Source: Candidatus Merdivicinus excrementipullorum
GTDB taxonomy: Bacteria > Bacillota > Clostridia > Oscillospirales > Ruminococcaceae
Direction of reading: 5' to 3'
Length of the DNA: 64,000 nt
Assembly: GCA_018716725.1 (NCBI GenBank)
Contig: DVJP01000054.1
Location: forward strand, 30,075-94,074
Positions within the stretch are counted from its first letter, which is position 1; each line of letters begins with the position of its first letter. This document shows positions 17,642 through 26,959 of the stretch, one piece after another. Below the pieces are notes generated by a model. The model ran no database searches. It was not told the origin of the DNA and worked only from the letters and a program-made list of their open reading frames with translations. The position numbers were made by a program, and so were the translations under genes.

Positions 17642-17959
17642 TTAGCCTCTGCCCGCCGTTTCTTCTTGCCGGAGTTTTTCCAAATAAGATTTCCGCAGCG
17701 ACTCTAATTCTTGCGAAATTTCCTCCTTTGACTTCTGAGATTCCCGGAACAGCTGGTATTCCCGGCCGGCAAGGGCCTGGTCCAGCAATTCTTCCAACAA
17801 CTCTTCCGGCGTCCTGCACAATACTGCTTCAAAGCTGTCGCAATATGGCTCCTCGTAAAACAATCGAACATATCCCCAAGATGTCTGGAGAACCTGCACG
17901 TTGGATTGTTCTCGTAAGTAATCCCCAAAAGCGTTGATGACCTGCGCATATGTGACCAT
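17642..17959 (-). CDS. Hypothetical protein
   Basis: MVTYAQVINAFGDYLREQSNVQVLQTSWGYVRLFYEEPYCDSFEAVLCRTPEELLEELLDQALAGREYQLF...; plausible codon use, no family recognised. Confidence 0.6.
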   Translation of the reverse strand: MVTYAQVINAFGDYLREQSNVQVLQTSWGYVRLFYEEPYCDSFEAVLCRTPEELLEELLDQALAGREYQLFRESQKSKEEISQELESLRKSYLEKLRQEETAGRG

Positions 17960-18228
17960 GCTGCCGTACGCCCCTTTCTCTATTCTCTTCCCTCAGAGGA
18001 ACTTCTCACCTATAAGCCACGGCAGGAGCCGTTTGTTGCGCTTAAAAGAAAGAATAATTTTTCTGCTTCAGAAATGGTTTTTCATCCAATGAGGGACGTC
18101 TGGAAAAACGGCAGTATTTGGCTTTATTCATTATTGACGAATGCTGCAAAATAGAGTATGCTGTCTATATTGCATCGTTCCATTTGGGATAAAAATGGTA
18201 TACGGAGGGCAAGAAAGGCGGTAATATT

Positions 18229-18669
18229 ATGCATCCGGAAGCAGAAAAATTCCTTATTCGGGTCAAAAGAGCCATGTGCGCCGGCGAAGAGGGAAAAACT
18301 GGATCTTCCCTGCCTGGTTCACGCAGCTGGAAATATGCTGATGGAGAATTTGATTATATGGACACCTGTTTTGGGACGGAGCAATTTACAAGGCAGGAGG
18401 TGTTATGGGAGAAAAAAACGCCTATTTGGGCGGCAAATTATGTGGGACGGATTCTTGGGAAGGATTTTCCGGCAGACTTTTTCCGGGAGGCGCTGCTGGC
18501 GGGATGCTGCCGCTTCCCGTACCGGGGAGCAGAACAGTATGAAAAGGGGGGCTGGATTTATAAATGCGCCGCCAAGGGGGACCCGGATTGGTTCTATGGA
18601 TACGAAGAAATTCTCTACCGGGATCTGCTTATGTATGAATGCGCTTTCCATGGCGGACAGCTCCGATAA
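18229..18669 (+). CDS. DUF5680-like domain protein
   Basis: FLIRVKRAMCAGEEGKTGSSLPGSRSWKYADGEFDYMDTCFGTEQFTRQEVLWEKKTPIWAANYVGRILG. Confidence 0.7.
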   Translation: MHPEAEKFLIRVKRAMCAGEEGKTGSSLPGSRSWKYADGEFDYMDTCFGTEQFTRQEVLWEKKTPIWAANYVGRILGKDFPADFFREALLAGCCRFPYRGAEQYEKGGWIYKCAAKGDPDWFYGYEEILYRDLLMYECAFHGGQLR

Positions 18670-18769
18670 AAGCGGGCATTGACGCAGCAGGGATCGCCTG
18701 ATAAAGGACAACGGGAAAGAGTGAAACAGCTTCGGGACGATCCCCGCTATTTTGAAAGGAAGAATTCAA

Positions 18770-20965
18770 ATGTACTTTAGACCAGTAGAAAAAGTTCAGC
18801 AGTATGAAGGCATTTTTTCCTCATTCCCAGTGAAAACGCCAACCGCAGGGGAGCCGGACGGCCCTCTGTTTGGCAACGGGGACATTGGCGTTGTAGCCGG
18901 CGGAACAGGGGAGGCCCTGACCTTCTGGCTCAGCAAAAATGATTTCTGGAGCTCGGCTAATATCAATCAAAGAGGAGAGCGGCTCTGCGGCGTAAAATGC
19001 CTGGGGACCCTGCGGATCTGCTCTGACGCCTTAAAAGGCGCGTCCTTTTCCGCCCGGCAGAAAATCGGGACGGCGGATGTGGAAATAGAACTCCATACAG
19101 AGGAAAAGGGCCTGCATATCAGCGCTTACGCCCCCTATCAGCAGAGCGCGGTTGTGGTGCGGCTGGAATCCCGGAAAGGCGATATTCCATTAAAAATCTG
19201 TTTGGAACCTATGGAAGATGAAGCCGCCGCCTGCTCCCAAAAAACGGAGGGCAACATGATTACGGCCGCTAAGGAGTATACAGGCGAAAACATGGAATGG
19301 GAAACAAAAGCGGCAGCCGTTTGCCGTATTTTGGAGTGGAATCAGGCAGAAGGCGTTTTGCGGGAAGGGGACAGCCTGACCCTGGCCGCGGCTGTTTATA
19401 CAAACCATGACGCCGCGAATTACCTGGAATTGGCTGAAAAAACCGTGCGTGACGTTACGCCGGAAACACTTACTCAGTACCGGTCTGAACATCTTGGCTG
19501 GTGGAAGGATTTCTGGAACACTTCTGGAATTTCCATTCCCTCGGAGCCGGATGTGGAAAAATTCTGGTATGCGTCCCATTACCTGATGGCCTGCTGCTGC
19601 AAGGAAGGGAAATTCGCCCCGGGTATCTTCGGCAACTGGATTACCACTAATAAGCCCAATTGGCAGGGGGATTATCACCTGAATTATAACTACCAGGCGC
19701 CCTGGTGGGGCGTGTTCTCCTCCAACAAGGTGGCCCTGGCCGACCCCTACGACCAGCCGTTGATGGAGTACATTCCCCAGGCCCGGAAAAACGCCCGGGA
19801 AGAACTGGGCTGCCGGGGGATTTATTCCAAAGTGGGTATTGGCCCCAAAGGCTTAGAAACTGCCCGGATGTATAATCAGGACGGCACGGAAAACCATGAA
19901 GCTCCCTACTGGGGACAAAAATCTAATTCCGCTTATGCGGCGGTAAATATGGTTATGCGGTTTTACAGCACCTGGGACAAAGAATACGCCCGGAAATACG
20001 CTCTGCCGTACCTGCGGGAGACGGCGGATTTTTGGGAAGATTATCTGAAATTCGAGGACGGCCGGTATGTGATTTACAACGACTGCATTCATGAAAACGG
20101 TTATGCCGCCAGGGGGATTTTCGATTGGGTGGATGAAAATACGCCGGACTACAGCGATGATTTTAACCCTATCCTCACTTTGGGGCTGCTGCGGCTGGTT
20201 TTCCGAGGGTTACTTGATATTTCGGAATACTTAGGGGAAGATGAAGGCCGGCGGGAGAAATGGAACCACATCCTCACTCATCTAAGCGATTTCCCCATCC
20301 AGGAAAGGGAAGGGAAAACCGTGTTCCGCTATACGGAACGGGGCATGGACTGGTGCGGCGGCAACAGCCTGGGCATCCAGCATATCTTCCCCGGCGGGTG
20401 CATCGGCCTGTCCTCCGATGAAAAGCTGCTGAAAATTGCCCGGGACACCATTACGGTCATGCACCGCTGGTCCGATTACAACGCTTTCCCCACTTTCTTT
20501 ACAGCGGCGGCCCGGGTGGGATATGACCCGGAAATTATCCTCAGCAAATTCAAGGAACAGTTTTTAAACCACTCTTTCCCCAACCTGTTCATCTATTACG
20601 GCGGCGGTGGGATCGAGTGCTGCAGCGCCGTTCCCAGCTGTATTAACGAAATGCTGTTCCAGAGCCATGAGGGGATTCTGCGGTTCTTCCCAGTATGGGA
20701 TAAAAGGAAGAACGCGTCCTTCTATCAGCTGCGGGGATACGGGGCGTTTGTGGTTTCGGCGGAACTGAAAGACGGCATTGTGGGGGAAATTGACCTGGCA
20801 AGCGAACAGGGACGGCCCTGTACTATCCTCTGCCCCTGGGAACCCGGCATGGTTGTCCTGGAAGATGGAAAGCCCGTTCCCTGCAAAATAAAGGAAATCA
20901 GGGATGGCCAAGCCTATACTTTTGAAACAAGAAAAAACCGCCATTATAAAATTGCATCAAAATAA
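18770..20965 (+). CDS. (alpha/alpha)6-type glycoside hydrolase, GH95/DUF5703-like
   Basis: GPLFGNGDIGVVAGGTGEALTFWLSKNDFW...APGIFGNWITTNKPNWQGDYHLNYNYQAPWWGVFSSNK...CGGNSLGIQHIFPGGCIGLSSDEKLL; start ATG 18770 after gaaagga. Confidence 0.75.
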   Translation: MYFRPVEKVQQYEGIFSSFPVKTPTAGEPDGPLFGNGDIGVVAGGTGEALTFWLSKNDFWSSANINQRGERLCGVKCLGTLRICSDALKGASFSARQKIGTADVEIELHTEEKGLHISAYAPYQQSAVVVRLESRKGDIPLKICLEPMEDEAAACSQKTEGNMITAAKEYTGENMEWETKAAAVCRILEWNQAEGVLREGDSLTLAAAVYTNHDAANYLELAEKTVRDVTPETLTQYRSEHLGWWKDFWNTSGISIPSEPDVEKFWYASHYLMACCCKEGKFAPGIFGNWITTNKPNWQGDYHLNYNYQAPWWGVFSSNKVALADPYDQPLMEYIPQARKNAREELGCRGIYSKVGIGPKGLETARMYNQDGTENHEAPYWGQKSNSAYAAVNMVMRFYSTWDKEYARKYALPYLRETADFWEDYLKFEDGRYVIYNDCIHENGYAARGIFDWVDENTPDYSDDFNPILTLGLLRLVFRGLLDISEYLGEDEGRREKWNHILTHLSDFPIQEREGKTVFRYTERGMDWCGGNSLGIQHIFPGGCIGLSSDEKLLKIARDTITVMHRWSDYNAFPTFFTAAARVGYDPEIILSKFKEQFLNHSFPNLFIYYGGGGIECCSAVPSCINEMLFQSHEGILRFFPVWDKRKNASFYQLRGYGAFVVSAELKDGIVGEIDLASEQGRPCTILCPWEPGMVVLEDGKPVPCKIKEIRDGQAYTFETRKNRHYKIASK

Positions 20966-20985
20966 AAACAGAAAACCTGTAAAGG

Positions 20986-21012
20986 CAGGACCCTCCAGTA
21001 AACGGAGGGTCC
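20986..21012. terminator. Hairpin terminator downstream of glycoside hydrolase
   Basis: ggaccctccagtaaacggagggtcc immediately followed by the IS-end motif tcagcctgtcgaaaaa. Confidence 0.65.
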
Positions 21013-21657
21013 TCAGCCTGTCGAAAAAGGTCACCGAAAGGTGGCCTTTTTCTCGTAATGAGAGCGAAAATGCGGTATAATGGTGTAGGGTGATAAAAAA
21101 TGCTGGTAAAAAACGCAGAAAATACGCGTTCTTTCCACTTGTTATACCCGTCCCAAAAGCAAAGAGAACGGCCATCCCTGGCGGGCGTATGTGTATGACG
21201 AATACTTTGATGATGTGATCTGCCCGGAGTACCGTGCGCTGCATTATTCCACAGGAATGTGTACTGAAAATGCCAAGTGTGAGAAAACAGTCTTGCGTCA
21301 TGTCTGGCAGAACTATGTGGAGATGGCGGTATACAAAGAGCTGTACCGTCTGCGAAAAGAGAAGATTGAGCGTGTGTTCGCCGATGCGAAGGAGAAGCAC
21401 AGTATGCGTTACACGCAGTACAGAGGCTTGGCTCAGGTAACAAACTGGGTGAAGCTTAAATTTGCTGCCATGAATCTGAAAAAACTGGCCACCTGGAAAT
21501 GGAATAGCCGCCATCCGGCGCCGGATGGCGGCAAACGCTCCGGATTCCGCGAAAATATTCCGGACATTTCGCTTCTTTTTCCCTTTTCGTTCCGATTTGC
21601 AAACCAAAAACTCCTCTGGCTTGATTGCACCAGCAGGTTTTTCGACAGGCTGAAGCC
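21013..21657 (+). mobile_element. Decayed IS1182-like insertion element (N-terminal coding part deleted)
   Basis: Ends are inverted copies of cagcctgtcgaaaaa/tttttcgacaggctg. Inside is the transposase C-terminus YTRPKSKENGHPWRAYVYDEYFDDVICPEYRALHYSTG...TVLRHVWQNYVE...LYRLRKEKIERVFADAKEKHSMRYTQYRGLAQVTNWVKLKFAAMNLKKLATW. Confidence 0.8.
21136..21520 (+). pseudogene. Truncated IS1182-family transposase
   Basis: ERVFADAKEKHSMRYTQYRGLAQV...LKFAAMNLKKLA is the C-terminal transposase signature; only about 120 aa remain. Confidence 0.8.
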
Positions 21658-21985
21658 GCCCTTTGGGGCGGCTTCAGATTTTCTCAAACCTTTCAAGACA
21701 AAAGAAAAGTTTTACTCAACTTTAATTTTTATGCTTTGCTAACGCAAATGCACCGTGGAAAAAATTTAGAAGATTCTAGAATTTGATTTTACTTTGTAAA
21801 ATCAAATCGCGGGGTCATCCGCGGCGAGCCTGCGGGCTCGCTTTTTCTTAATGTTCGCGCCCGAGGCGCGAAAGAGTAAGATTTCGCTTTCTGAGGAAAG
21901 CGACCGAGGGCCTTGCCCTCTGGACACCCACCAGCTTTTAAAAAAGCTGGACCAAAACTTTTATTTTTTCTTTTCCGCAGTTTTT
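21640..21985. repeat. Chain-of-hairpins intergenic repeat, copy B
   Basis: gccgccctttggggcggc; gattttactttgtaaaatc; gcgagcctgcgggctcgc; ttcgcgcccgaggcgcgaa; gctttctgaggaaagc; gagggccttgccctc; cagcttttaaaaaagctg; same order and spacers as copy A (4789-5140). Confidence 0.8.
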
Positions 21986-22980
21986 ACGCTTTCCAAGGCC
22001 GGATGCTGATTTCCCCGCTGTTTAAAGCGGCTATAGAGCCGTCCTCCCGGCGCACCAGGAGCCGACCTTCCCCGTCCACGTCCAGGGCCACCGCCGGGTA
22101 CTGCTCCCGCAGGCCGCACACCTGGACGGTCTGACCCAGGAAAAAGAGCTTTTCCCGGTATTTCCGGAGGATTTCCTCCCGGTTTTGGGGGAATTTTCCC
22201 TGATAAAAGTACCGTTCAAAATTCCTGCAAAGGCAGGCGGCGTAATCCGCCGGGGAAACCCGCACCCCGGAACCCATATACACCGACCCGGCGATTTCCC
22301 GCAGCTCTTCCGGGAAATCCTCCTCTTTTTGCAGCAGGTTCATGCCGATGCCCACCGCCGCGTAATCCACCGCGCCGTTTTCCCCGCTGACGGAGCACTC
22401 CGTGAGAATCCCGCAGATTTTTTTGCCTCCCATGAACAAATCGTTGGTCCATTTGATGCCGGGGCAGACGCCGGAAAGCTCTCCAATGGTGTCCGCCGCC
22501 GCAACAGCAGCAAGCAGCGTCACCAAATTCAGTTCCCCCACGGAAATTTCCGGCCGCAGGAGGATGGTTAAATAGACCCCGGCATTGGGCGGGGACTCAA
22601 ATTTCCGGGCCAAGCGCCCCCGGCCCACAGTCTGTTTCCGGGCAATAGCCACGGCTCCGCCGGGCGCGCCTTCCTGGGCTTTCTGCCGGATATAGGAATT
22701 GGTGGAATCGATTTCTTCCAGGAAATACAGCTCCCGGCCCACCACCTGGGTATCCAGCCGCCGCTGCACCTCATATCCGGAATACACCTCCCCGCCCAGA
22801 TAGCGGTAGCCCTTGTTGGCGGCGGTTTCGATTTGATACCCTTCCTCTTGAAGGGAAGCCATATTTTTCCAAACCGCAGTCCGGGAAATCCCCAGCTGCT
22901 CCGCCAATTCCCCGCCGGAAACAACCTCATCGGGCGTTTGGCGGAGCCTTTCCAAAATCTGATAACGGGTCAGCGCCATG
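21984..22980 (-). CDS. birA: Bifunctional biotin operon repressor/biotin-[acetyl-CoA-carboxylase] ligase
   Basis: MALTRYQILERLRQTPDEVVSGGELAEQLGISRTAVWKNMASLQEEGY; LEEIDSTNSYIRQKA, KQTVGRGRLARKFESPPNAGVYLTILLRP, GIKWTNDLF, AVGIGMNL. Confidence 0.95.
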
Positions 22981-22995
22981 AAACCAGCATCCTCC

Positions 22996-23349
22996 TTACC
23001 ATTCAATCTGTGCGATTGCGGAAACCACAGCCTGATATTCCGCCCGCACTGTTTCCCAAAGGCCGTCCACTTCCTTTGTTTCCCCGGCCCGCACAGCGGC
23101 CACCAGGCTGGAGCAGCTTTCGTACAATGCCATAAATCCCAGGTTTCCGGCCACGCCCTTCAGCGTATGGGCCGCCGTTTCAATGCCGGGCAGGTCCCCG
23201 TTTCCAGCCGCTTCCGCCAGCTTTCCAAAGGTGGGGTCCTGGGGGAATTTTTTGAGAAATCGCTCTAACATCATCTGGCTGCCGCCAAACCGCCGCAGGG
23301 TCCCTTCCAAGTCCCAGCGGTTTGCTTTTGCAGTTTCCTGGATATTCAT
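22996..23349 (-). CDS. Hpt (histidine phosphotransfer) domain protein
   Basis: RFGGSQMMLERFLKKFPQDPTFGKLAEAAGNGDLPGIETAAHTLKGVAGNLGFMALYESCSSLVAAVRAG; AHTLKGVAGNLG phosphoacceptor motif. Confidence 0.9.
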   Translation of the reverse strand: MNIQETAKANRWDLEGTLRRFGGSQMMLERFLKKFPQDPTFGKLAEAAGNGDLPGIETAAHTLKGVAGNLGFMALYESCSSLVAAVRAGETKEVDGLWETVRAEYQAVVSAIAQIEW

Positions 23350-23437
23350 CTATCTCATCCCTTTCCGCTATCATTCCTTTCTATTCAGTATAGCAGAAAT
23401 TCCGCGGGATTTCCAGCCCTTCGCCCTAAAAACGCTT

Positions 23438-25330
23438 CTAACGGATTTCAAAACTTCCGTCGGCCAGGTTTACGGAAACTTCCGTTCCGTCCGCAAAAAC
23501 GGATTTCTGACGCCGCCAGTCGCTTTCGTCAAATTCGTGGCGCACAAGCTCCAATTTGGCCACTTTTTCCTGCAAATCCGCTACAACCCGGTACCGGGCG
23601 ATGCTCTCGTCCAGCTCCCGGTTCCTGGCCGCATCGTCAAAGGCGCCGTCAATGCCCGGATAGGCCCCGTCTTTGTCCAGATAGGCCGCGCCGCCGTTTA
23701 TCAGGGCGTAGAGCATATAATCCTCCTGCCCTTCCCCGTGGTCCATGGGCCAGGGAAGGATCAGGCAGTCGTGATAAACCAGGTTGAAAAGGGGCACGGG
23801 AATGCCTTTCTTGGGGCTGCCGGGGGCCCGCAGCATAAAGTCATAAGGGCCGTAATGGCAGAACACCAGTTCTTTCATGGCCCAGTCGGTGACCTCCTCG
23901 GAACTGGGCATGATTCCCCGGGAGGTCAGGTATGCAAAGCAGGCAGCCCGGTATTCCAGGCACTCCTTCCGGGTCATGCGGTGTTCCGGGTGGGCGCACT
24001 CGTCCGGCTCGTTGCAGGTGAACACATCCAGGTAAGTGGCTTTCAGATGGATGCCGTGGCGGAACAGCTCCTCAAAATTCCGCTTGACATAATAAGGGGC
24101 CTGGGTGGCGCACAGGTAGGTCTGATGTCCGCCGGCCCAGCGGGCCATTTCAAAGACGCTGCCGTCCGGGGCATGGATGCCGAATTCCCGGTCAAAGGTT
24201 TTGGCGGAGAAATAATAGTCCCGATACTGGTCATGGATGCCAAAAAGGTAGCCGCATTTCTCCATGGTGTCGGACAGCTCCTTGAATCCTTCCCATCCGC
24301 CGGCTTCCTTGCAGGCCGGCAGATAGTCCGGATGCTGGTTATCGTAGCCGGGCTGACCCCAGCCGTCCAGATGCAGGTAGAGTTTTTCCACCCCTTTGCG
24401 GCGGTAATTGAGCACCTCCTGGGTCCGGTAGGAGAAGGGCACCAGAGAGTCGTTTTTCTCCGGGGCGCTGGGGTCATAGAAAGCGGAATCTTCCGCAACA
24501 TGAGTTTTGATGCCCTTGTGGACAATGGCCGCGCCGATCAGGTCATTGACCAAGGGGTTCCGGGCGGCTTTTTCCGCAAGAGTGGTGAAAAGCCCTGTTT
24601 CTTTGACATAATCTCTATAAATTTTACAAAGAGTATTATAATCGCATTCCTTGCGGAACACATACCGCACCCGGCGGCGGTAATCCATTTTGCCTAAAGT
24701 GGGAAGCCAGCGCCAGGAAAGATGGGTGTACGGGCCGCCGGCCGGATGTTCCGCCTGATACCCGGCGTCCCAGGGGGTTTCGTTGATGGCGATGTACCCT
24801 GCCCCGTCCCGCACCTGGCCGAACCAGGGCATATAAGCGGCGCAGCTGCAAAGCTGGCCGTCAAAGGGGATTCTTCCCAGCTCCTCCGGCCAGTTGTTGG
24901 GAATCAAAAGCCCCTGTTCCAGGTTTAAGAGGCTGTACCAGCGGCTGGAATCCTTTTCAAAGGAAAAAGCGTCCGGCCAGTAAACGGCTTTGATAACCAG
25001 TCCGTCCTCGTGAAGGGGCATCCACTCGAAAAACACGTCCCCGGTTCCGTTTTCCACCCAGACGATGGTTTCAAATTCCAGGCCAAGGGGCTGCCCGTCC
25101 AGGGAAAAGCCTGCATAACGGCTGCGGATGCCGGTTCCCACACCGGTTTTCCAAAGGCTGTGCTCCACCTTTTTCCCGTCCCGGAAAAGGATGTCCCGTC
25201 CGTCCTCAAATGCCACCCGGCCCTCTCCGCCGGCACGCCATTTTTCGCCCTGTGCAAAAATGGTCAGGGCGAGGGTTTGGGCGTCCAATTCCAGCCGGAT
25301 TTCATGGTTTTCTGCTGTGATGCAATTCAT
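23438..25330 (-). CDS. DUF5696 domain-containing (putative glycoside hydrolase) protein
   Basis: YLHLDGWGQPGYDNQHPDYLPACKEAGGWEGFKELSDTMEKCGYLFGIHDQYRDYY...LKATYLDVFTCNEPDECAHPEHRMTRKECLEYR; RBS aaggagg before ATG 25330. Confidence 0.72.
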   Translation of the reverse strand: MNCITAENHEIRLELDAQTLALTIFAQGEKWRAGGEGRVAFEDGRDILFRDGKKVEHSLWKTGVGTGIRSRYAGFSLDGQPLGLEFETIVWVENGTGDVFFEWMPLHEDGLVIKAVYWPDAFSFEKDSSRWYSLLNLEQGLLIPNNWPEELGRIPFDGQLCSCAAYMPWFGQVRDGAGYIAINETPWDAGYQAEHPAGGPYTHLSWRWLPTLGKMDYRRRVRYVFRKECDYNTLCKIYRDYVKETGLFTTLAEKAARNPLVNDLIGAAIVHKGIKTHVAEDSAFYDPSAPEKNDSLVPFSYRTQEVLNYRRKGVEKLYLHLDGWGQPGYDNQHPDYLPACKEAGGWEGFKELSDTMEKCGYLFGIHDQYRDYYFSAKTFDREFGIHAPDGSVFEMARWAGGHQTYLCATQAPYYVKRNFEELFRHGIHLKATYLDVFTCNEPDECAHPEHRMTRKECLEYRAACFAYLTSRGIMPSSEEVTDWAMKELVFCHYGPYDFMLRAPGSPKKGIPVPLFNLVYHDCLILPWPMDHGEGQEDYMLYALINGGAAYLDKDGAYPGIDGAFDDAARNRELDESIARYRVVADLQEKVAKLELVRHEFDESDWRRQKSVFADGTEVSVNLADGSFEIR

Positions 25331-25417
25331 ATGATTTGGCCTCCTTGTCAGGAAAATATTCTGTTTCCAGTATATCAAATTTTCCTGTCGTTTTTATCGG
25401 ATAAACGTGAAGAATTT

Positions 25418-25452
25418 TACGAAAAACCCCCGTATTCTAAAAACACGGGGGT
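25418..25452. terminator. Rho-independent terminator
   Basis: aaaaacccccgtattctaaaaacacgggggttctc. Confidence 0.7.
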
Positions 25453-25466
25453 TCTCATAAATTTTT

Positions 25467-25546
25467 TGTAGGGGCGCGCATTGCGCGCCCGATAGGTTCA
25501 CGTCATGTTTTTCTCAAAATCTCGGGCGGGCAATGCCCGCCCCTAC
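25467..25546. repeat. TGTAGGGG...CCCCTAC palindromic repeat unit
   Basis: tgtaggggcgcgcattgcgcgccc ... gggcgggcaatgcccgcccctac. Confidence 0.85.
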
Positions 25547-25572
25547 TTTTGTGACGTTTGTTAAAAAATTTT

Positions 25573-26859
25573 TTACGCGTTTTCCATGCCCAGGTAATGG
25601 AGGACAAATTCCGAGAAGATGGAATTGGACCAGGCAAACCAGGGCCGGGTGAACTGGGCGGGATCGTCCACGAAAACGCCCTCGTGCATATAGCCGGTGT
25701 CCGCGTCGCTTGCTTCCAGCATGGCCAAAAGCGTTTCCTGCTCCTCTTTGCTCTGGGAGGTCAGGCCCTGCATGGACAGGGCGATGTGCCAGACGTAACG
25801 GGGCGGCGTATGGGGGCTGCCCACGCCTTTTAAAACCTTGCCCTCATAGTAGAAGGGGTTTTCCTTGCTCAGGACATACCGGCGGGTGTTCTGATAGATT
25901 TCATCGTCCGGGGTGCACCAGCCCAGATACGGGATGGACAGGAGGCTTGGGACGTTGGCGTCGTCCATGAGGGTGTAATGGCCCATGCCGTCGGTTTCGT
26001 AGGCATAGATTTTGCCGAACTTCTCGTGCTCATAAACGCCGTATTTCCGGATGCCTTCATCGATTTCGCCTTTCAGCTTCAAAGCACGGGCAGCAAAGGC
26101 CTCGTCCTTGTAAATCTCCGTAAAAATTTCCGCCAGATAAGACAGGACAACGGACGCGAACATATTGGCAGGCACCAGATAGCCGTAGACGCAGGCGTCG
26201 TCGCTGGGCCGGAACCCGGACCAGGTCATGCCGGTATGGGCAACCGGCGCGCCCTTGCCCTCATGGGACAGGGTGTCCGTCGGCGGGCAGTTTTTGCGGA
26301 TAAAATAATAAGGGGATTTTTCACAGTGGTCCTGCTCCACTGTCCACAGGTCCAGCACCATTTCCGCGGATTTCCGGAAGGAATCCGTGAAGCAGCCGGT
26401 GCGGCCGGTAGCCTTCCAAAAGAGCCAGGACAGCTGGAAGGGGTAGCAGAGGGAGTCGATTTCATACTTCCGTTCCCAGATCCAGGGGCCTTGGGCAGGC
26501 TCGTCCCGTTCCCAGCACTGGTTGTTGTCCGTTTCGTTGTAGGCGTTGGCGTAAGGGTCCAACTGGATGCAGAACATCTGCCGGGCAATGAGGGCTTCAA
26601 TCAGCTCCGCCACCGGTTCCGAATGTTTGGCCGCGCCGATATAATGCCGCACCTGGGCCGAGGAATCCCGGAGCCACATGGCGGGGATGTCCCCGGTAAA
26701 GACAAAGGCCGTGCCGTCCTCCAAATATTTGGTGGTAGTGGCCATGGTGTTGGGATAACAGTTGCAGAAGAGCTTGGCCAGCTTGGGGCGGTCAGACAAG
26801 CGTTTTGCCGTTTCGTCCATATAGGGCTTCAGTTCTTCCAAAGGCAGTTTTTTTGCCAT
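25573..26859 (-). CDS. Glycoside hydrolase family 125 (exo-alpha-1,6-mannosidase-like)
   Basis: TFVFTGDIPAMWLRDSSAQVRHYI-type core (AFVFTGDIPAMWLRDSSAQVRHYIGAAK), EIDSLCYPFQLSW, TGMTWSGFRPSDDACVYGYLVPANMFA, MDDANVPSLLSIPYLGW, EGVFVDDPAQFTRPWFAWSNSIFSEFVL. Confidence 0.93.
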   Translation of the reverse strand: MAKKLPLEELKPYMDETAKRLSDRPKLAKLFCNCYPNTMATTTKYLEDGTAFVFTGDIPAMWLRDSSAQVRHYIGAAKHSEPVAELIEALIARQMFCIQLDPYANAYNETDNNQCWERDEPAQGPWIWERKYEIDSLCYPFQLSWLFWKATGRTGCFTDSFRKSAEMVLDLWTVEQDHCEKSPYYFIRKNCPPTDTLSHEGKGAPVAHTGMTWSGFRPSDDACVYGYLVPANMFASVVLSYLAEIFTEIYKDEAFAARALKLKGEIDEGIRKYGVYEHEKFGKIYAYETDGMGHYTLMDDANVPSLLSIPYLGWCTPDDEIYQNTRRYVLSKENPFYYEGKVLKGVGSPHTPPRYVWHIALSMQGLTSQSKEEQETLLAMLEASDADTGYMHEGVFVDDPAQFTRPWFAWSNSIFSEFVLHYLGMENA

Positions 26860-26959
26860 TTTCCTCATCCTTCCATTATATGGTCTAATTTTATTGTATT
26901 GCATCAGCAGATATTTTGCAAGAGTATTCCACCAATTCACGGGAAGAATGTGAGTTTCT

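Noticed and set aside
23183-24697. 504-aa plus-strand ORF
   Set aside because: Antisense to the DUF5696 gene; no recognisable family, and the sense frame has motifs and an RBS.
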